Assembly (NCBI GenBank): GCA_002284615.2
Contig: MU069799.1
Coordinates: 237,778 to 249,500, forward strand
From: Dunaliella salina
Lineage: Eukaryota > Chlorophyta > Chlorophyceae > Chlamydomonadales > Dunaliellaceae
DNA length: 11,723 nucleotides
Direction: 5' to 3'
Under the pieces are notes generated by a model. The model was not told the origin of the DNA and searched no databases. It worked only from the letters and a program-made list of their open reading frames with translations. Of the stretch, positions 7,158 to 11,723 are shown piece by piece. The position numbers were made by a program, and so were the translations under genes. Numbering within the stretch: position 1 is the stretch's first letter; every line of letters begins with the position of its first letter.

Positions 7158-7423
7158 AAAAGTTGTAGTTTAATAAAAATTTGAAATGTTCAAAAATATA
7201 TATATCTGCACGGCAAAGTTTGTGTTGGTATGGTACCGCCTAACCGCTTCCAAATCCTCTACAGGGCTTTTATCTCTCCTTATTTGTGCGGCGTAGGCTC
7301 GTATTGCTGATTCATGGACCAGTCAGACAATTGTGAGCGATGCACGTGCAAGCAGTCTGTTCTCAAATTTTCCGTAAGCAGGAGCAAAATCTTTTATTGA
7401 TATAAGAATATGTTTTATATCAT
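7158..7423 (+). promoter_or_regulatory. Upstream region of the ankyrin-repeat gene
   Basis: About 265 bp between the preceding relic and the gene's ATG. It is AT-rich at both ends (ATATATATATCTG near 7196-7208; TTATTGATATAAG at 7394-7406). The TATA-like motif at 7399-7404 is only some 20 bp from the ATG, so it is unlikely to be the core promoter element for that start. No clear transcription signal can be assigned, so the promoter role is positional inference. Confidence 0.3.
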
Positions 7424-8956
7424 ATGGGTTCTTCGCACTCGACATCCGCGGGATGTCCCGCTGTCATTTCAGGTCGAGCAGATGTGAACAGGCACGTAGT
7501 GGAGTGCTTGATATCAGAGGCAGCAGGAAGTAGCAGTAGGTCTAGAGCTTCAGCTCTGAAATCCATGTTTACCCCTGAGAATGAGCATGCTCTGCACGAT
7601 ATCATCAAGCACCAAACCCCAGAGATTTTGGAGGTCGTGATAGACACAGTGAAGAGCCGGTTGCAAGAAGAGGGAGGCCGTGAGTTTGCCCAGGTGCGTG
7701 TGTGTTTGTGTGTATGACACATTGTGACGTTGGATTCCAATGGCTGTCCAAGCCGTTCATGTCCGAACCCTAGCGATTCCCCAGCATAGCACCTCCTTGG
7801 CTTGTATATTTTCCCCTGTGACCTCAGGCATCCATCAGGGCTGAGGTTTTCTCAGCTTGTTGTCCGGCATCCATTCAGCGCTACAGTACAAGCAGGCAAT
7901 GCCATGCATGAGCCCCTCTAAAGGCTAAACAGTAAAGGCCAAGTCTTTCACAACCTCAGCTGCTCTGCACTCTTTCATGGAAGTGGACACGAATGCTGGG
8001 GCGCTTTGTGTACCATGTGTGCAGGCAAAGATGAAGCAGCTACTTGATGGTGGAGGCGCATGTGGGAGGACCCCCCTGTGGATTGCCTGCTACTGCAACA
8101 ATGAAGAGGTGGTTGCCATCTTCGCACGAGAGGTGTGTGGCTTTTGCTGCAGGGTTGAAATGCCATTTTGGAAGGCAGGCTGCCTGCATTCTAAGATGGT
8201 GCTGCTGGGGGTGGGCCTCTTTAAAGACAGGGATGTTAAGGGCCCTCCAGGTTTACGGGGTGATGTGACACAGTGCTGGAAATATAAGCAGTTTGCGTTC
8301 CTTGCTTGTCCTTTTCGTATGGGTAGCTCCTACAAAACCATGTCGTGGGCAAATCTGTGTGAAAAATCCGCTGGTTGCAACAAACAGCTGCAGGAGCTTA
8401 TGCTCATGCTTTGCCCCACCTCTTTAAGCAGGTTCGAGTCCTCAATCTCAACCGTTCACCCTTCAGTGACACGGACAAAGTGGGGTTGGTGTCCTCAACC
8501 TTTATCCTAAAGCCTTCAGTGACATGGCAAATTTTGTACTCTGTGCTCTCATGCTGAGCGCAGGGCGCCAACCCTTGGCTTGCTGACAAGCTCGCCAAAA
8601 AGACACCCCTGATGATGGCTTGCGGTACGTAGGTGGTGCTCACGGTCCTCCCCTTGCATGCACACTAGCTTGCTGACAACATGATGCCCTTGATGATGGG
8701 AAAAATGGGAGGTTTGCCACAGGCTAGACTGAAGTGCTGGTCATTGAGTGCTAAGTAAGGGTTGAATAGCATATGTGGGGATGCAGCCAAGTTATGGCTT
8801 GGCTCAATTTTGCATCTGTAGCGTGGCATCTCACCCTCCGACCCCTCACCCCTTTCTATCTTGTGCTGCAGTAATGGGCCATGCAGGGTGTGTGAAGAAT
8901 CTTTTAGACAACATGCACCAGCAATTCTGGGTGTCCCCAGAAAATGGAATTACTCG
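7424..8956 (+). CDS. Ankyrin-repeat protein, spliced, 3' end not found: join(7424-7693, 8025-8132, 8564-8624, 8872-8956)
   Basis: Four exons join into one frame (174 codons plus 2 bases). Introns: 7694-8024 (GTGCGT...TGTGCAG), 8133-8563 (GTGTGT...GCGCAG), 8625-8871 (GTACGT...GCTGCAG), phases 0, 0, 1; a further donor GTGAGT follows at 8957. An in-frame TAA at 7403-7405 precedes the ATG. Residues 1-90 open MGSSHS, fitting the MGxxxS/T N-myristoylation pattern; a Ser/Arg-rich stretch and an Ile/Val-rich helical region follow. Ankyrin repeat 1 (104-137) has GRTPLWIACYCNNEEVVAIF then AREGANP; repeat 2 (138-171) has KKTPLMMACVMGHAGCVKNL; a third begins at GIT (172-174). Intron 3 falls inside repeat 2 between Cys146 and Val147, and splicing restores the TPLMMAC-VMGH consensus, strong proof of the model. 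Ankyrin repeats bind partner proteins; the partner is unknown. Read without the last splice, a TGA at 8958-8960 ends the protein after ITR. Confidence 0.82.
8438..8527. repeat. Imperfect 37-bp duplication inside intron 2
   Basis: 8438-8474 and 8491-8527, both starting GTCCTCAA and ending in a CTTCAGTGACAYGG-like string, align without gaps at about 28 of 37 positions, 53 bp apart. Noncoding in the present gene model. Confidence 0.6.
8668..8700 (+). repeat. Partial copy of exon 3 within intron 3
   Basis: GCTTGCTGACAA (8668-8679) repeats 8578-8589 of exon 3 exactly. CCCTTGATGATGGG (8687-8700) repeats 8606-8619, CCCCTGATGATGGC, with two changes. The middle is shortened. It looks like a decayed tandem duplicate of the ankyrin exon's core. 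Confidence 0.6.
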
Positions 8957-9218
8957 GTGAGTGCCGCAGGGCATAAGCAAGAGAGATGAAACATTCTTAC
9001 CTGCGTGCAAATGGCATGGGCTATCTGCATTCAGATGCTTGTGACTTGTTTTTATGCGGCAAGCGGTCACAATAGGATCTGAGGAGGGACATTTGTGGTA
9101 ATCTGTATCCTGAAGTTGAAGATTTCTGGGTGCTTCAAAAATCCTCAGAGCACAAGATGTGGACATCTTGTCTCCGTACCGTAACTACTTTTTGATCATC
9201 CCGCTAAAGTACAGTATA

Positions 9219-9263
9219 TGGGGGGAGCGGGAAATTAAGAAAGTTTATAGGGGGAGCGGGACA
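9219..9263. repeat. GGGGGAGCGGGA repeat pair
   Basis: TATGGGGGGAGCGGGAAA and TATAGGGGGAGCGGGACA lie about 30 bp apart. The inverted heptamer TCCCGCT at 9199-9205 could pair with AGCGGGA in either copy. Function unknown. Confidence 0.7.
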
Positions 9264-9303
9264 ACTGCAGAAATCAATCATTTTAAGGGCAGGATTTTTG
9301 CGT

Positions 9304-9366
9304 GATTGTAAGAATAGAATTTTTGATTGTAGAAATAGAATTCTTGATTGTAAAAATAGAATGTTT
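9304..9366. repeat. 21-bp tandem repeat, three copies
   Basis: GATTGTA-RRAATAGAAT-NTTT style units at 9304-9324, 9325-9345 and 9346-9366, differing at a few positions. AT-rich and noncoding. Confidence 0.9.
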
Positions 9367-9652
9367 AAGACGATTAAGTATCAAGAGCAAGGAAGGCCCT
9401 TAGGCTATGGTTGGATGCCATCAATCGGCTGCAAAGCTTCTTCACTTCTTCAAGCCCCCCCCCCCCCTCCCTCGTAAATACGTGGGCAGGAGGGGTGCTG
9501 TTTGCCCCTGCGGGAATGTGCGGAAATACCGGGAATAATTCTGGGAGGGTGCAGGGTTGGAGCAGGGTCGTGGAAATCAGTTATGTGACTATGCATCAAC
9601 CATTACAGGGTCCTAACTCATGTGTGCAACTTTGAACTGCCATAACTTAGCG

Positions 9653-9733
9653 CCCGACTCTGGTGCTAGGATGGAAAGCAGTGCGCTGGCTACTTTCTTT
9701 AGCACTACTTTTCATCCTGGCACCAAAGTCGGG
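9653..9733. other. Long imperfect hairpin
   Basis: The left arm 9653-9677 (CCCGACTCTGGTGCTAGGAT...) and right arm 9710-9733 are reverse complements over 24-25 bases, with two substitutions and one extra G. The 32-base loop contains a further AGTGC/GCACT pairing. The shape fits a foldback element end, a small MITE or a structured transcript. Transcription is not shown by sequence alone. Confidence 0.7.
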
Positions 9734-10010
9734 TCCCGATCTAGGCCTGGTCAAAGTTTGGCTGAAAACCTGAGAAAAGCTTGGACTTTCGACCCCAAAT
9801 TTTGAATTTGACCTAATTGTGGTATAAAAGATGCTGTAATCAAAGAAACGTCGAAAAAAGCTCCTAGGAAGTGCTCCTTGAGCGGAATTAGAGATGATGG
9901 CTCAAAGGTCAATCTCCAGCTTCAGGCGTTCTGGCCCACCCTAACCCAGCCAGATCACAGATGGACCCCAATTGTTTTGCAATGGTGTCCACTATATCAC
10001 TGCTACACAT

Positions 10011-10071
10011 CTAAGATGTGACATCTTAGGGTAACTTTCACAAAATGGGGTAGGGTGGGAATTCCCATTTT
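10011..10071. other. Two adjacent short hairpins
   Basis: CTAAGATG-TGA-CATCTTAG (10011-10029) is an 8-bp perfect stem with a 3-base loop. AAAATGGG (10042-10049) pairs with CCCATTTT (10064-10071). There is no run of T after the first and no adjacent gene to terminate, so no role is assigned. Confidence 0.5.
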
Positions 10072-10823
10072 TCACCACATCGCTCTTTCTTCCCCTTTTT
10101 GAGCACCCTAGCACAAACACCGAGCCAATTTTCCAGCAACTTTCTTTGCAGAGCTGTGCCTTTTCAGCCAAAGATAATAACTGAAAAAAAAATTGGGGAA
10201 GGCGAGGCCAGGGATGCTCAGGAAGTTCCCGTGACAGAGCCTCCCAGATTGGCCAAGTGAGAATTCCCTCTGATCAACCATGCACCCAAAAATTATTTAC
10301 TCTCACAACTGGGCATCACCATCACGCAGGGCCTTAAGGCTGGCCCTCTGTATGCCCCTGAAAAGCACAATATGCACCACTTTAGAGGTCCCATGTATTT
10401 GCCAAATTTGATGATCACCGAAACAAGTCAACCTCTGTTCAAGGCATTCTGATCCACCTGTTGAACGATCTCAGTGCTTGCCATCATGGGCATGCAGACA
10501 AGTCTTCTTGTTTCCTCGGCCCTGCTCAGACACCTTCCATCCAAAAAAACTTGTTTGACATTGATGCTGCATTGTGGTCCCTGCTGCTCCCCTCCGTTGC
10601 GCAGCATGCTCCCATTACTTCCTCTCCATCTGTTTACCCTGCTGTTTGAGCTCTCCCCTATTGTTGCTGCTGGGAAGAGAGTGCTGTAGAAGGCTGCCTC
10701 AAGGGGAATGCTGCTGCTGAGGGAAAGGCCAGGCGAGATCCACATGGGACGCTCTGGTCCACTCATGTTAAAAGCTGTCTTAAAACCATTATTTCCATCA
10801 CCTCGCCCAACCCCGCACCCTCA

Positions 10824-10900
10824 AAATCAATTTCAATTTCCTGTGTGCGCATTCACTGCGCAAGGCCAAAAGTGATAATTATGAGCGGTGAAATTGATTT
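10824..10900. other. Nested inverted repeats
   Basis: AAATCAATTTCA (10824-10835) is the exact reverse complement of TGAAATTGATTT (10889-10900). TGCGC and GCGCA around 10846-10861 form an inner stem. Possibly the ends of a small element. Confidence 0.5.
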
Positions 10901-11059
10901 ATGCACGGTAACAATTGAAGTACATTTTACGTCATATTATTTTCTGTGTCTGGTGCAATCCTGGATCTCTTTCTGGGGGCATGCAGTGCATCTCCTCTTG
11001 CTTACCTGGATGGCCATCCTGGTGTAGCCCCTTTCAACCCGGATTGCTTGGGATTCCAC

Positions 11060-11200
11060 CTTACAGGCAGAAGAATACTTCTGCAGTTCATGTGAAGTGC
11101 AGAGGTGTCCTTCCAGCTAGGCGCATGAACTGCATGGGTATACCGCCAGGCATTCAGGGGTATGAACTGCATGGGCACACTTGCACTCAAGAGCACGACC
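11060..11200. repeat. Dispersed ATGAACTGCATGGG motif copies
   Basis: GCATGAACTGCATGGGTATAC (about 11124-11144) and GTATGAACTGCATGGGCACAC (about 11160-11180) are close copies about 37 bp apart. A CTGCAGTTCATGTGAA string near 11081-11096 is a partial inverted copy. On the minus strand they give recurring AVHAP/AVHTP peptides in a low-complexity reading frame. Confidence 0.55.
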
Positions 11201-11278
11201 TACAGAAGCCTGCTTGCAGCCAGGAGGGCGGCGAGGCTTTTTTTGAGAAGCATGCATGCTGCAAGGGATGTAGGGGAA

Positions 11279-11350
11279 GCAAAAAATGGCGGAGCAGCAA
11301 AAGATGGTAACACAGCAAAAGATGGTGGAGCAGCAAAAGATGGAGGAGGA
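11279..11350. repeat. 18-bp minisatellite, four copies
   Basis: Units of GCAAAARATGGYGGAGCA type at 11279-11296, 11297-11314, 11315-11332 and 11333-11350. The period of 18 keeps a frame open (QQKMVE-like repeat on plus). A fifth diverged copy, GCAAAAGATGGTAGAGCA, appears at 11421-11438, immediately after the GGT tract. Confidence 0.88.
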
Positions 11351-11378
11351 AATTGATTGCTGCAGAAAGGGGGGGAAG

Positions 11379-11420
11379 GGTGGTGGTGGTGGTGGTGGTG
11401 GTGGTGGTGGTGGTGGTGGT
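11379..11420. repeat. (GGT)14 microsatellite
   Basis: Fourteen uninterrupted GGT triplets, encoding poly-Gly in one plus frame and poly-His, poly-Pro or poly-Thr on the minus strand. The 140-codon plus frame 11286-11708 and the 104-142-codon minus frames that cross it are products of repeats. I do not call any of them a gene. Confidence 0.95.
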
Positions 11421-11650
11421 GCAAAAGATGGTAGAGCAGTAAAGGTGTTGCAGGGGTGTTTGCAGCCAGGAGCATGGACAGCAGAGGTACAACTGCCCCA
11501 CAAATTATTTGTTTGGCGGCCAAGGCCATCGGCCATGCCGCACACGGGATGGGAAAGGAAGAGAGGGGATTTGGAGCTTGTGAGGGAGAGCCACGTCCCG
11601 CGGAATCAAGCCCATGGGCTCATGAATCAAAGGGACCCAAGGCAGTGTTG

Positions 11651-11723
11651 TGCAGGCTCCCCTTTTTGCCTAGCAAAGGAAGAGTGCAGGCTCCCCCTTT
11701 TTGCTTAGCAAAGGAAGAGTGCA
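11651..11723. repeat. 34-35 bp tandem repeat at the right edge
   Basis: GTGCAGGCTCCCC-TTTTTGCC-TAGCAAAGGAAGA is followed directly by a second copy with one extra C and a T for C. GTGCA at the very end starts a third, so the array continues past the window. Confidence 0.9.

Larger units (their letters stand above)
8957..11030. other. About 2 kb with no recognisable gene
   Basis: I looked here for the missing ankyrin exon 5, which needs a phase-2 acceptor and a LH-x-A-A type continuation, and did not find one. A frame starting after CTCAG at about 9146-9150 (AGCACAAGATG) stays open to TGA around 9302-9304 but does not read like ankyrin. The stretch contains the GGGGGAGCGGGA pair (9219-9263), a 21-bp triplicate (9304-9366), a C13 run (9455-9467) and hairpins at 9653-9733, 10011-10029, 10042-10071 and 10824-10900. 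A 112-codon minus-strand frame at 10428-10766 has no recognisable motif. Confidence 0.5.

Noticed and set aside
8431..8441. GGTTCGAGTCC, a perfect match to a Pol III B box (tRNA T-loop)
   Set aside because: The T stem pairs at only about three of five positions, no acceptor stem or A box was found at the right distance, and it lies inside intron 2.
7977..8510. 177-codon plus-strand frame read as one gene
   Set aside because: Only 8025-8132 is ankyrin coding. The parts before and after are intron: the acceptor TGTGCAG and donor GTGTGT fit the spliced model, and the extra residues have no ankyrin pattern.
8846..9166. 106-codon minus-strand frame
   Set aside because: Antisense to ankyrin exon 4 and the following intron; no motif.
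9226..9234. GCGGGAAA, resembling an E2F site (TTTCCCGC)
   Set aside because: A single short match within a G-rich repeat, not next to a start of transcription; chance is sufficient.
9823..9830. TATAAAAG, a good TATA-box match
   Set aside because: No gene begins within a plausible distance downstream on the plus strand.
10428..10766. 112-codon minus-strand frame
   Set aside because: No recognisable motif, no support from flanking sequence and a Ser/Arg-rich random texture. It may be open by chance.
11117..11545. 142-codon minus-strand and 140-codon plus-strand frames at the right end
   Set aside because: Both run through the 18-bp minisatellite and (GGT)14. Their openness follows from repeat periods divisible by three, and the residues are poly-Pro, poly-Gly and Cys/Phe-rich repeats without a domain.
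1..11723. CRISPR arrays, rRNA, tRNA genes, bacterial operons, telomere repeats
   Set aside because: Looked for and not seen: the tandem repeats have no regular unique spacers, and no rRNA or tRNA signatures were found.

Overview
The window is eukaryotic nuclear DNA. It has no operons or Shine-Dalgarno-led genes. One protein is readable only after joining four exons across GT-AG introns of about 250 to 430 bp with TGCAG or CGCAG acceptors. The rest is mostly transposon debris and low-complexity repeats. The ankyrin protein style, the intron type and the LINE family are compatible with a green alga or a related protist, but nothing here fixes the taxon. Layout: (1) 1-2443 is a mosaic of at least four minus-strand fragments of LINE-type (non-LTR) retrotransposons. 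They cover the end of an RNase H domain, the linker region and the C-terminal zinc-binding region, and the fragments lie out of their natural order. (2) 2490-2930 holds at most a short coding-like relic. (3) 2931-5844 is the most striking structure: two inverted-repeat units placed back to back with only 2 bp between them, each starting TGTCA and ending TGACA. The first (2931-3415) is a small foldback/MITE-like unit. The second (3418-5844) has perfect 57-bp terminal inverted repeats around one intact 428-codon minus-strand gag-like gene. The same four bases, CTAC, flank the pair as a whole. (4) 5849-7157 contains a plus-strand, frameshifted coding relic of unknown identity. (5) 7424-8956 is a plus-strand spliced gene for an ankyrin-repeat protein with a possible N-myristoylation start; its 3' part was not found. 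(6) 8957-11030 has no recognisable gene but contains short tandem repeats, a GGGGGAGCGGGA repeat pair and several hairpins. (7) 11040-11723 is dominated by minisatellites and a (GGT)14 tract that produce long low-complexity reading frames on both strands. Three parts deserve attention. The gag-like gene is intact among decayed neighbours and sits between inverted rather than direct repeats. The two-unit inverted-repeat structure has termini that match the TGTNR...YNACA rule of Ginger-type integrase transposons as well as the TG...CA rule of LTR elements. The ankyrin gene's reading frame closes perfectly over three introns.
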